Shown piece by piece: positions 48,522 to 57,601 of a DNA stretch of 57,674 nt; within the stretch, counting starts at the first letter, position 1; every line of letters begins with the position of its first letter. The stretch is from an uncultured archaeon (GTDB lineage: Archaea > Altiarchaeota > Altiarchaeia > IMC4 > SCGC-AAA252-I15). The stretch covers positions 1-57,674 of the forward strand of contig CABMCB010000010.1 of assembly GCA_902384455.1 (NCBI GenBank). The letters run 5' to 3'. The notes under the pieces were generated by a model, which saw nothing but the letters and a program-made list of their open reading frames with translations, was not told the origin of the DNA and searched no databases. The translations under genes and the position numbers were made by a program.

Positions 48522-48550
48522 ACTATATCACAAGATTGGGCTATTGTCAA
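48522..48550 (-). promoter_or_regulatory. Minus-strand promoter for the ejection-protein genes
   Basis: TTGACA (48550-48545), 17-bp spacer ending TGA, TATAGT (48527-48522), the same extended -10 design as on the plus strand. The start near 48515 leaves a short leader with GAGGATGAA before the ATG at 48506. Confidence 0.75.
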
Positions 48551-48556
48551 GAAAAA

Positions 48557-48766
48557 CTATTCTGCCGCACGGGCAGCCTGCGCCAGCTTATACGAGGACC
48601 TTTGACGAGCCTCGTTGGCGTTGCCGATACCGCGCTGGACAGCATTAGAGAGCGCCGTACCTAGTGTGCTAACCTTGTCGAGCGTTGAAGACTTGTCGTC
48701 TGTCTTCTTCGTCGCTGGTTCCGGGGCATCCTGTAAGTGCCCGTCTTCGTTAATCATTACACTCAT
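48557..48766 (-). CDS. Small virion-operon protein
   Basis: 69 residues. Polar N-terminus and an amphipathic C-terminal part (LDKVSTLGTALSNAVQRGIGNANEARQ). I chose ATG 48766 with AGGGGATAAC upstream over an earlier start that overlaps the previous gene. Possibly a minor ejection component. Confidence 0.55.
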   Translation of the reverse strand: MSVMINEDGHLQDAPEPATKKTDDKSSTLDKVSTLGTALSNAVQRGIGNANEARQRSSYKLAQAARAAE

Positions 48767-48767
48767 G

Positions 48768-49388
48768 TTATCCCCTGACTGACTTCGCAATATTTCCCGC
48801 GCTGCCCGCTAATGCGGTTGCGAAGCCCGCGATGTCTTGACCGACGGCGTTGTTCTGCTGGTTGATGTCCGACGCCTGTTGATACGATTGTGCATTCTCA
48901 CTAATCGCGCCCGACTGTACCGCGCTCGGATTATATTGTTCCGCCAGATTTTCCATTCCGCCGACACTGCGCCAGTAATTCTGCTGGCCTAAATTGAAAT
49001 CGGCTTGAGCAATCTGATTCTGAGAAGTCGCCAGTTGATTTGCTGACTGAGAACCGATAGCAGACTCGATTTGCTTCGTGATGCCGGAAGTGACGCCGGA
49101 GGTTCCTCCACCCCCCTGTCCTGCGCCGTATGTACGAGCTGCTTGCTGTGCCGAAATGTTAGCTGCCCCCGCAGCATTAATGGCTTGAGTATCCAGCGCG
49201 GCTTTATCCGCCGCCGTGAAGCCGTGTTGCCCCGGCCCACCCCCGAAAACTGATGAGAGCCCTGCGCTCAGTTTAGATAAAACGCCCTGTCGGTCGCCGA
49301 ATAGCTGGCTAAACTTATCCTGTAACAAATTGGAAAAAGACTGCGAAGATGCTTGAATCGCGTTCATCGCGCTGCTGGGTCCGCACAT
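48768..49388 (-). CDS. Internal virion protein with MCGP start
   Basis: 206 residues, Gln/Ala/Gly/Ser-rich with an N-terminal MCGPS motif. A short MCxP start followed by helical Gln/Ala-rich sequence is common in small ejection proteins (gp14-like) of podoviruses. The C-terminus (AGFATALAGSAGNIAKSV) is hydrophobic and could insert in a membrane. Assigned from composition and operon position. Confidence 0.6.
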   Translation of the reverse strand: MCGPSSAMNAIQASSQSFSNLLQDKFSQLFGDRQGVLSKLSAGLSSVFGGGPGQHGFTAADKAALDTQAINAAGAANISAQQAARTYGAGQGGGGTSGVTSGITKQIESAIGSQSANQLATSQNQIAQADFNLGQQNYWRSVGGMENLAEQYNPSAVQSGAISENAQSYQQASDINQQNNAVGQDIAGFATALAGSAGNIAKSVRG

Positions 49389-49822
49389 TATTGTTGTTCC
49401 TCGAAATCCAGCCGGTAGTCATCGCTTCCGACCGACTTAAATCCATGATGTTTTTGCATGAATGCAATCAACGACGGGCTGACGGAGTTAAAGACGATGC
49501 CTTTAAAGCAGCGGTCTGCTCGATACAAGGCAATCAATCTCCTCATGCACTCAAGCATCCCCACCACCAATCTATGCCGAGACACGACCGAGCGGGGCGC
49601 AAACTGCGTGTGGAGACGAATATACTCACCTTCCACGTCCAAACGAACGTAGCTCAAGGGGCCGCGAGCATCCATCAAACAGAAAGCGAGCAAGCTGCTA
49701 TTTTCGGTCAGCCACCACTCCGGCTGATTTTGATGAGAATGATACGGGTCGTGTTGAGTCCACTCCTCAATTTGCGGAATGTCGCCGAATACGGACGGAG
49801 AAAAACTGATAACCGCCCCCAT
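49388..49822 (-). CDS. GNAT-like acetyltransferase fold protein
   Basis: 144 residues. The order of strands (SLLAFCLMDARGPLSYVRLDV), helix (VVGMLECMRRLIALYRA) and final FMQKHHGFKSVGSDDYRLDF fits the GNAT fold; the cofactor-binding R/Q-x-x-G-x-G/A motif is not clear. GNAT-like proteins occur in podovirus structural operons with unknown role. Overlaps neighbours by one base. Confidence 0.55.
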   Translation of the reverse strand: MGAVISFSPSVFGDIPQIEEWTQHDPYHSHQNQPEWWLTENSSLLAFCLMDARGPLSYVRLDVEGEYIRLHTQFAPRSVVSRHRLVVGMLECMRRLIALYRADRCFKGIVFNSVSPSLIAFMQKHHGFKSVGSDDYRLDFEEQQ

Positions 49823-51576
49823 TATAGCATCTCCGCTCTTACGTGAACGTTGTAGGTCATGGCCGTTGCTCCTGTAGATGCGTACGCCGTTAAGTTTCCC
49901 GTTTGAAGTTGTACAGCGACGCTTGCCTTAGCGTAAATGATTAAGCTTCCTGTAACCATTGTTTGAAGCGTGTTCGCCGAGGGCGTCGCCGAAACAAAGC
50001 TAGCGGTTTGTGCCGCACTATTATTTCCGTCCGTCCATTGAATCTGGATGTTGGGGAGCGTCGAAGATGTGGTTGCTGCCACTCCCACGGTAACGGTGAA
50101 GTTGATTCGGTATATCCCCGCGACTGTCGGCGTAAAGATTGTAGACGCCGCGATGTTTGCTGTTGCATTTCCGAAATTGTATGTCCCCGGAATGGTTGTC
50201 AGGCCGTTGGAAACGAGCGGGACGCTGTTATATTGAGAAGCTAATCCGACGCCAGCCAAGTCAGAGTAATCTGGTTGTACAACCGTGATTGCAGACCCGG
50301 TGCTGGCTTGATGAAGAAATAACCCGCCGCCGCCTGTTGATGAGAGATTGGCTCCGGTTCCACCGGAGTCTACTCTTAATGTACCTCCAACGCCGCCGTT
50401 TCCTGTTTGTCCTAACTGAATAGGCGGAATCATCGCAGAATCGAGGTTTCTGAATAGCGGCTTATTGCTACCGGAAGGAAAAGACCCGAACTCAAGGATA
50501 ACCAAATTTCGAGAGAACGCAGGAACTGCCGTCCCTGAGAAATTGGCCGTTACAGTGTTTGCTCCACCTTTACAATTTGGGGCAATAAAAATTGTCTGTT
50601 CTGCTCCGGTTGCAACCGGCGACGCTGTGTAAGGGGCAGAGCCACTAGAAAGAATTTGATACGAATTGCCGTTGCTATCGGAACAAGAGAGACTCTCTAA
50701 TGGATTCCCAGAACTTGTTTCTTGGAGAATAACAACGAGAGTGTTCCCTGCTATATTTCCGGCGGGGAAGGCAAGAGTAAAAGTATGCAGGGCACTACTG
50801 CTGTTCGCTTGCTGAACTAGAGAAGGTTGAGGCCCGTTAAAAATAGCCAAACAAGCGGCGTAATTTGACGCGGCTGCAATGGTCTGACTTGCTGTAACAG
50901 GAGCCGTTCCAGAAATGGCTCTCCAAAATATGTTTTGTCCGTTACTGGTGATGATGGTGGTCCAACCAGCAGGAGCACCTAATGAGTTCGTACCGGATAT
51001 GCTAGAATACAACCCGAATGTGCTTGCTGTCTTTGGAGTAGCGGTTACAGTAAGATTGGTGGTATTTAACTGAACATTCTCACCTACCGCCTGCAATCCC
51101 GTTAAACCGGGACCGGGCGCAGCGAATACGGTGTTTGTGGGCTCAGAACTCCAATCTAACCCGATGACGCCGTTGCTGGTAAGGGGAGAGTTAGTAACAA
51201 TGACTTCCGAGGGAGCGGAAATACCAACGGATGTTAAGCCACTCGATGTTCCACCGCCGCCTCCTCCACCGCCGATAATCTGCTTCACAATGGTGGTTGC
51301 GCCGGTGTTAACCGTGCTCTGAACCGCCGCATTGGTAACCGGATTGCCTTGCAGACCGAAGGGCATCAACGAAAACTTAGGAATGGCCGGGGTCCCAACC
51401 TCCGTTCCTACGAAGGTCTTATCATGCTGCAAAGCTGGCGGCATGCTGCCAGAAAACAACGACGGCATCGCGTTCGGGAGCGGAGGCGCAGACGGGCTTT
51501 GTGCTTGAGAAACAGACGCGGCGGGCGTCCAGTTTTCTGGTACTTCGTTCTCTGAGATGAGGTTTTTGTTAGGCAT
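49822..51576 (-). CDS. Probable tail fibre / receptor-binding protein
   Basis: 584 residues. A Pro-rich N-terminus (residues 15-60), a poly-Gly hinge (IIGGGGGGGGTSSG, about 100), then Ser/Thr/Gly/Asn-rich beta sequence, and a C-terminal TNF/C1q-like jelly-roll pattern (FTPTVAGIYRINFTVTVGVAA... VQLQTGNLTAYAS). This is typical of phage fibres and host-recognition tips. It directly follows the tail nozzle-like gene. Its glycan target cannot be guessed. Confidence 0.65.
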   Translation of the reverse strand: MPNKNLISENEVPENWTPAASVSQAQSPSAPPLPNAMPSLFSGSMPPALQHDKTFVGTEVGTPAIPKFSLMPFGLQGNPVTNAAVQSTVNTGATTIVKQIIGGGGGGGGTSSGLTSVGISAPSEVIVTNSPLTSNGVIGLDWSSEPTNTVFAAPGPGLTGLQAVGENVQLNTTNLTVTATPKTASTFGLYSSISGTNSLGAPAGWTTIITSNGQNIFWRAISGTAPVTASQTIAAASNYAACLAIFNGPQPSLVQQANSSSALHTFTLAFPAGNIAGNTLVVILQETSSGNPLESLSCSDSNGNSYQILSSGSAPYTASPVATGAEQTIFIAPNCKGGANTVTANFSGTAVPAFSRNLVILEFGSFPSGSNKPLFRNLDSAMIPPIQLGQTGNGGVGGTLRVDSGGTGANLSSTGGGGLFLHQASTGSAITVVQPDYSDLAGVGLASQYNSVPLVSNGLTTIPGTYNFGNATANIAASTIFTPTVAGIYRINFTVTVGVAATTSSTLPNIQIQWTDGNNSAAQTASFVSATPSANTLQTMVTGSLIIYAKASVAVQLQTGNLTAYASTGATAMTYNVHVRAEML

Positions 51577-54500
51577 TAGGTCTCAACTATCAGACGGCCA
51601 AACACCGTCACGCTGTATAACTCATCCGCATTACTGGTTGTCCCAAAATCCACCTTGATTTGAAGGTGACGACAGCGTGCCAGATATGCATTAGCGTCAA
51701 AATAGTAGCGGTTCGGACTATATGTCGAGGGAGACAAAGTATCTCCGTACAGCGACGGCGGGTCAAATTGCGGAACTCCCGCAGCCCCGTTTACGAACGA
51801 CGTGAAAGTACCGCTAATCTCGTTCAACAAATAACTGATTGTCGGCTGGTACAAAACGCCGGAGAAATCGAACTCCAAGAATTTGAGAAGCGCCAACTGG
51901 CCCGGGTGAGCCAGCGTGATGCTGCCCATAACGAAGTTCGCGTCATACGCCACGCCGTCGTCCGTGAAAATAGACAAGCTTCGACGCAATATTTTCTTAC
52001 CCGGCAGCTTTCCACCCACAAGCAACTGCTTTATACCCGGGGAGGTTTCAACAGATTGAACCATCTGGCATCCGTTAGTTATGTTCGCGTAAGGAGACCA
52101 AATCGGCTCCGGTCCTTGAGCAGCACCCGGAACTTGGTGCGGATTCAAGCGATACCACCCGGTACTGCCGTCACCGACGAAGATGCAGTTGTCGATTCCG
52201 TTTTGATGTACAGCAACATAAACTTGTTTAGGGTTCCATGTAGTATCGGATACACCGCTGGACGGGAGATTAGCAAATTGGTCTCCGAGAGGGAAACCAA
52301 AGTTAGACAAATTCAATGACGGAGTAATCACCCGAAACGCGTTGTCGCTTGAGAAGAAATATATCTCCCCTGCAAAAACGTCCAAGGCGTTATAACTTAA
52401 AAGTCCGACGCCGGGAGCCATCGTTACCGAGAAGAAGGTTGCGGTCGCAGGTCCGCCGCCAATCATCTCGATGCTGTCCGTCAAAAATGTTACGATGCCT
52501 TGAGGCGTCTTAACGAGGCGGACCACCGGCGCAAGAAACGGAAGCTCGTCGGCAGGATTGAATGCCTCATTGGGATTGCCTGTGGAAACATCCGGCCCTC
52601 CCGAAAACTGAACGCTCTCTCCGTTCGCTCCCCAGATTCGCTGATAGTTATAAACCATCGGCAAGAAAGTGGAAGGAGGCGGATTGTTAGCGCTATTTAT
52701 CGGCGCAGGAATAAGCACGTTCAAACCCGGGAAACCGCCGGACGCGACGCTCGGCAAATAATCGTTGAATGACCACTGGGATACGCCCGCAAGAGCCGGA
52801 ACGTTGGGAATTTCCGTCAGTTCAAACATGGTGCCGGAACCAGACGCGGTATCAGCAGAGCGCCAAATTATAATCGTGTCCACTTGGGGGTCCGGCGAAT
52901 AAATGCCCTTGATTGTATTCACTGCTCCCGGGTTCGCACCAACAATTTGATTAACGGGAGATGCCGTAGATATTGCGTTAGTTCCACTCCCCAGCGGTGC
53001 GCCGAGGGACACGCTTCCCGGAGGCGTCTGTCCCCCGCCTAAAGGCGCAGGAGAGTAAAAGTCGATCACAGACCGAGACTTGTAGCTGTATGCGTAAGCC
53101 AAGCCGAAGGACCACGCAAGAGAGTTTGCAGAAACAGCGGCGACGGTCTGCCATGTGGCTTGGGGGCTGGTTCCGTCTGTGACCGTCGAGCCGATAGTAA
53201 CCGGCCAAGCTGGTGCGGAGCCGCCCGATTTACCCGACTGAATAATAGCTTGCACGAATCCGCTGGCATCCACGAAAGAGCCGCCGAACGCCTCGCTCGG
53301 CCCCGGCGGTTGAAAGCCGACGGTCGGCAGGTTCCAAATCTGAGTTGCGGCCCACGGCACGTTTTGTCCCACGCAAGTCCAAGTGATGCCGGTATCGACT
53401 GTTGTTGAGCCGTAGCCGGTCGCCCAAGGATTAAACGTAGCGGTTGCTGAGTGTGTCTCCACCACTCCGCCGGGGTTGTTTACAACGATTGCTGTAGATG
53501 TTGCGCTGATAACCGAAAACGTTCCGTTGTTACCAGCATTCGTAAATCCGCTAAAAGCAACTTGGTCGCCCGGATTCGGTGTGAACGCATACCCGGTGCC
53601 GTAAGTGTAGGTTGTCTGAGTGCCCGAAACAGAGGTGGTGATGCTGACAGTGGTTGCAAGTGCAGTTCCCGGCTGGTGGGCCGAGGTAAGACCGCTTCCG
53701 GTACTCTTCACGCAGACTTGGAAGTTGGTGCCGTCAAAGACGCACCCGAACGGTAATCCTTGTGCAGACCAAGGCACGTAGCCGGTGGTAGCCGCCCAAG
53801 CCGCCGTACCGAGACACAACCACTTTACTTGGCCGTCGTCCTTGGTCGCTCCGAAACCAGCGTTTGCTGGGAACGGCGAGTAGCCGGATGACGACAATCC
53901 GCCGGTGGTCGGGACCATCAAATAAACGATGGTGCCGGTTGCAGCAGGAAGATTTCCAGTTAAAACAAAGCCCGGTGTTCCGTTCAAAATGGACGCCGAC
54001 GAACCGCCAGCGGACCATCCCGTGTACGTATGCGACGGCTTCCAGCGCATTGCAGCCGTTTGTGCCGGGGTGTTATAACTACCGATTGCAAACCAGTGGG
54101 TGTTGTTGTTGAAGTAGCCCCCCGACGGGCCGGGGTATGCACCGCTGAAAGCCGGGAGAGAAGACCCGGTATTTCCTAGACCACCGGAATTTTTGTAGTT
54201 ACCGTAAATAACATTGACCGCAGTTCCAGCGCCGGGTTTGGAATAGTTTTCTCCCCCGACTCCCGCAGACCCCAAGTCCGTGTAATACGTGCTCGGTAAA
54301 ATAGGAGACACAGGACCTAAGTTTGTCCACGTCACAGCGCCGTCAACAATTGTTGCGCCTTCTGCTGTCGGCCAGTTTGGTTCCCCGTTCCCGGTGGTTC
54401 CGAATTGCGCGGTCGCGGTATTAGTGCCGTCCGCGTTAACGCCGATAACCTGCCAAATCTGAGGAGTTGCGTTCGTGTCCTTCGTCAAACCCATCGTCGA

Positions 54501-55322
54501 GAACACGGTGTTAGCTTGCCAAACCGTGGCCGCAGCACCGGACGCCGTGATTGACACCGAGGGCTGGGTTGCCGGGGCCGTAATACCCCAATTCCAAATC
54601 GTGCCGTTTATATTGAGAGGCGTGTACTTTTTTATGTCTGTCCCATCGCCCATGTAGAGCACACCGGCTACCGCGATGAAATTTGTTTGACCCGCTCCCG
54701 GAGACTTGGCAACGAGAAGACTCGTGACGCCGTTTTGTTGGTCATAATACACGCCGCCCGCAGTATCGGCAGTGGCCGCGTGAGTTTCAGAAACGCCGTT
54801 AGCGTTGTTCAAAGTTAAAGTTGTGAGAGTTGACGCGGTGCAGGTGTAAGTACCCACGTTTTGTGGGCTCGTGAAACCAGAAACCGTAAAAATCAAGCCG
54901 CTGTAACCGTTCGATGCGCCGCCGGGGAAGGTCCCGGTGTATACTGTGTTACCACCAGATGCATTCGCTGCTGCTGTAAGAACAAGCGCACCGCTATCCT
55001 GCGTATCAATTATTAGGCGGATGGTTCCATCAGCCAACTGGAATGAGAACGCACGGATCGGCGGCGTTGAATAAACAGAGGACGACAGAGCAGTCAGGCC
55101 GGGACGACGCTGTAACGTAAGACGGTTTGTGAGTTCTACGTTCGAGCCCTGCCAAAGAGCTTCGGGACGCCCGCCATAAAAACGGGCCGTGGAAACGTCT
55201 GATGGGTCATGCAGCACTACGCGTTGGGTATAAAGTCCCGTGAATGCGCGGTCCATGAAAATGGGCGTGTATTTCGGCTGCTTTTGTGGCCCGCCGCCGT
55301 TAGCTTCAAGTAATGTCGCCAC
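51576..55322 (-). CDS. Large tail nozzle-like protein (1248 residues)
   Basis: An opening segment TGLYTQRVVLHDP...YGGRPEALWQGSNVELTNRLTLQRRPGLT is typical of tubular tail proteins, where RRPG follows the annotation of source values. The rest is beta-rich and repetitive with many T-G-x-V-x-W repeats (TVDTGITWTC, TVTDGTSPQATW, TIVDGAVTWTN). Two copies of a roughly 65-residue insert module (about 112-186 and near 555-630) end in GV(S/V)ETHSATA. It probably forms the distal tail tube. Confidence 0.65.
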   Translation of the reverse strand: MATLLEANGGGPQKQPKYTPIFMDRAFTGLYTQRVVLHDPSDVSTARFYGGRPEALWQGSNVELTNRLTLQRRPGLTALSSSVYSTPPIRAFSFQLADGTIRLIIDTQDSGALVLTAAANASGGNTVYTGTFPGGASNGYSGLIFTVSGFTSPQNVGTYTCTASTLTTLTLNNANGVSETHAATADTAGGVYYDQQNGVTSLLVAKSPGAGQTNFIAVAGVLYMGDGTDIKKYTPLNINGTIWNWGITAPATQPSVSITASGAAATVWQANTVFSTMGLTKDTNATPQIWQVIGVNADGTNTATAQFGTTGNGEPNWPTAEGATIVDGAVTWTNLGPVSPILPSTYYTDLGSAGVGGENYSKPGAGTAVNVIYGNYKNSGGLGNTGSSLPAFSGAYPGPSGGYFNNNTHWFAIGSYNTPAQTAAMRWKPSHTYTGWSAGGSSASILNGTPGFVLTGNLPAATGTIVYLMVPTTGGLSSSGYSPFPANAGFGATKDDGQVKWLCLGTAAWAATTGYVPWSAQGLPFGCVFDGTNFQVCVKSTGSGLTSAHQPGTALATTVSITTSVSGTQTTYTYGTGYAFTPNPGDQVAFSGFTNAGNNGTFSVISATSTAIVVNNPGGVVETHSATATFNPWATGYGSTTVDTGITWTCVGQNVPWAATQIWNLPTVGFQPPGPSEAFGGSFVDASGFVQAIIQSGKSGGSAPAWPVTIGSTVTDGTSPQATWQTVAAVSANSLAWSFGLAYAYSYKSRSVIDFYSPAPLGGGQTPPGSVSLGAPLGSGTNAISTASPVNQIVGANPGAVNTIKGIYSPDPQVDTIIIWRSADTASGSGTMFELTEIPNVPALAGVSQWSFNDYLPSVASGGFPGLNVLIPAPINSANNPPPSTFLPMVYNYQRIWGANGESVQFSGGPDVSTGNPNEAFNPADELPFLAPVVRLVKTPQGIVTFLTDSIEMIGGGPATATFFSVTMAPGVGLLSYNALDVFAGEIYFFSSDNAFRVITPSLNLSNFGFPLGDQFANLPSSGVSDTTWNPKQVYVAVHQNGIDNCIFVGDGSTGWYRLNPHQVPGAAQGPEPIWSPYANITNGCQMVQSVETSPGIKQLLVGGKLPGKKILRRSLSIFTDDGVAYDANFVMGSITLAHPGQLALLKFLEFDFSGVLYQPTISYLLNEISGTFTSFVNGAAGVPQFDPPSLYGDTLSPSTYSPNRYYFDANAYLARCRHLQIKVDFGTTSNADELYSVTVFGRLIVET

Positions 55323-56261
55323 TTAAACGGACCTCCCGCTGGTTCCTGTTTGAATCGACCCAAGTACAGACTGGCGCTCCACACCCCGCGCAAGCCACTG
55401 TTGTGCGAAGGCGTTCTTTTGGGTCTCGGTGAGACCCGTTGCTTTTGCAAATAGCGCGGCGACTCCCCGCTGGCGATAAAGTTGTGCTCTGGCGTCGTCC
55501 ACAACCGCCAGCATCTCTGACAGAAATAAATTGTTGTAGATGTCGGAGTATTGCTCCGGGATTGGTGCCCAGTCCCAGTTATTGGCGTAGCCTGTCTGAC
55601 TCGACGCCGCGACACCGGCAGCATTCGCTACCGTAAGCGTGGTGTTGGTGCAAGACACGACAAGAAATGTTCCATTGTTAACCGGCGCGGCGCAGCCGGT
55701 AATGATTGCAAGAGAACTCACTGGAAACGAAATCACGTCAAAAATACCCGTGTACGCCGTGTTACCGCCTGATGCGTTTCCGACAGCGGTAATCTGGAAC
55801 GGCCCAAACTGCGGGGACAACTTCTGGTACGTGAGGGTGACGGCGTAAATCTGGTCCGGCACACCTAAAAAGCGGAGTTTGTAGTTCAATACATTTGAAA
55901 TAATCGAAGAACTCATGACGCTGACCGCGCTCGGGCGTTGCTGAAACGAAGACACTGCCAGAGGCGCGTTGTTGTACACATCTTTAATTTCCCAGATATT
56001 TCCTGAATCATCTGAGAGAGAAATTTTCTCAATGAAGGCCATATCGGAAATAGTTGCCAGCGTATAGTCTTGCGTACCGACGACTGTAGAAAAAGTGACT
56101 TCACCGCGATTAAAGAGCCATGTCAACGGGGGGTTCAAAAGTGAATTTCGAATCATAGAAGCGACAGAAGACGCAGGCTCCAATCCAAGTCCCGCAGTAA
56201 GCGGGTTGTACTGAATGAATGTTCTTGCCCAGTTGATTGTCTGTTGTAAATTCTGTGTCAT
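55323..56261 (-). CDS. Head-tail adaptor/tail tube-like protein with insert module
   Basis: 312 residues. The N- and C-terminal halves (WARTFIQYNPL..., then WDWAPIPEQYSDIYNNLFLSEMLAVVDDARAQLYRQRGVAALFAKATGL) resemble a T7 gp11-like gatekeeper: an N-terminal helix, a beta core and C-terminal helices. Residues about 155-225 hold a copy of the module found in both flanking proteins (NNGTFLVVSCTNTTLTVANAAGV). Confidence 0.6.
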   Translation of the reverse strand: MTQNLQQTINWARTFIQYNPLTAGLGLEPASSVASMIRNSLLNPPLTWLFNRGEVTFSTVVGTQDYTLATISDMAFIEKISLSDDSGNIWEIKDVYNNAPLAVSSFQQRPSAVSVMSSSIISNVLNYKLRFLGVPDQIYAVTLTYQKLSPQFGPFQITAVGNASGGNTAYTGIFDVISFPVSSLAIITGCAAPVNNGTFLVVSCTNTTLTVANAAGVAASSQTGYANNWDWAPIPEQYSDIYNNLFLSEMLAVVDDARAQLYRQRGVAALFAKATGLTETQKNAFAQQWLARGVERQSVLGSIQTGTSGRSV

Positions 56262-56269
56262 CTAAGCCT

Positions 56270-57601
56270 CTATGGCCTTGGATAGTTGAATGGCCAAGCG
56301 CCGCCTTGGAAGTTACTGCGGCTACGTGACGCGCCGAATACGGTACGAGCCGGAATGAACTTATTTTCTTCCAACTCGCGGTCTTCTTTAATACGAAGTT
56401 CTTGTAAACTGCGAAGCCACTGCTGCCACGCTACTTGATATTTCGCGAACACGGCTTTTTCCGGGGAACGACCGTAAAGTTCGGCGATAAATCCTTGTCG
56501 AAAGTGAGGCTCGAACTCGTCCGGTAAAGGAGCCAAAGTCTGACTGAGCGAGGTGAAACGAACAGGCTTCATCTGCGCCGTTAAATTAAATTGCCACTCT
56601 GTGCCGGTTGTGGACGGGACAGGAGTGAACCTGAAACCCCAGCCGTTGGGGTCCAGCACGGTCCACGTTGTCGTAGCTCCTACACCTGAAACGGTCGTGC
56701 CGGGAGTGGCGTTACGCGCAGCTAAAGGCGCTCCGCTACCCTCGTGGCCGTAGCCCGTTAACAGCAGGTAGTTTCCGTTCGCATCAATTATTTGAGTGAT
56801 GGGGTTGAGAGGTTGAGAGTTAGAGCCGAGTGGCTGAGTGTACACGCTGTTTGCAACCGGGTTATTGCCGACAGTTGCGTTGCCGACGTTTGCCGCGCCC
56901 CATATTCCGTAGTAAAGTGTTCGATTAGGGAACCAGTTACAGAAGAAGCCCGGGTCGCCGAGCCCACGACCGCCGACGTACGAAGCTTGGATTTGAGGAA
57001 GCTGTCGCCCGCACTCGATGCGAACATAAGGCTTTGGAACGGCGCTGTTATTGATGTCAAATGCTACGCCTCGCTCAAGCCATGACATGTTAAGTAGCGG
57101 GCCAGCGGCTGAGATTGCATTGCCTGCGTGTGTCTCTAAAACGCCGCCGGTGTTCACGAGAGTAAGCGTCGTCGAGGTGGACGACGCGCACATAAAGGTC
57201 CCGTTGTTGCCGCTGTTGACGAAGCCGGTGATTACAAATGGCACGCCTGCGTAGCCGTTAAAGTCACCGCCGGTGACCGAGCCCGCGTAAACTGCCGTGC
57301 CGTTGGCGGAGGATACGAGGCTGACCGCTGTGAGTACCAAGTTTCCGCTTACCCCCGCCGGATTAACTACCGCGTAATCTTGTTGCAGACTGTTGGTGTA
57401 AATAGGGGGGATATTAAACTCATTCCACTTGTGGGGGAAGGCCACCGCGCAGATTGCGTTCATAACAGAGTTCGCAGCCGAGATTGCAACGGTCTGAGTG
57501 AAACCACCCGCGTTGATAATCGGCTCTATGTCGCCGTACGTTTGAGCGACATCAACCAGATGCTGTAGCGTAACCATTGAAAGACTATTGAAGTATGTCA
57601 T
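56270..57601 (-). CDS. Virion structural protein with insert module
   Basis: 443 residues. A helical N-terminus (LVDVAQTYGDIEPIIN), an insert module (about 90-165) ending GVLETHAGNA, a beta-rich middle and a helical C-terminus (AVFAKYQVAWQQWLRSLQELRIKEDRELEENKF). Its C-terminal helices parallel those of the next gene, so the two may be related connector or tail-tube subunits. Position upstream of the adaptor suggests a head-proximal part. Confidence 0.55.
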   Translation of the reverse strand: MTYFNSLSMVTLQHLVDVAQTYGDIEPIINAGGFTQTVAISAANSVMNAICAVAFPHKWNEFNIPPIYTNSLQQDYAVVNPAGVSGNLVLTAVSLVSSANGTAVYAGSVTGGDFNGYAGVPFVITGFVNSGNNGTFMCASSTSTTLTLVNTGGVLETHAGNAISAAGPLLNMSWLERGVAFDINNSAVPKPYVRIECGRQLPQIQASYVGGRGLGDPGFFCNWFPNRTLYYGIWGAANVGNATVGNNPVANSVYTQPLGSNSQPLNPITQIIDANGNYLLLTGYGHEGSGAPLAARNATPGTTVSGVGATTTWTVLDPNGWGFRFTPVPSTTGTEWQFNLTAQMKPVRFTSLSQTLAPLPDEFEPHFRQGFIAELYGRSPEKAVFAKYQVAWQQWLRSLQELRIKEDRELEENKFIPARTVFGASRSRSNFQGGAWPFNYPRP

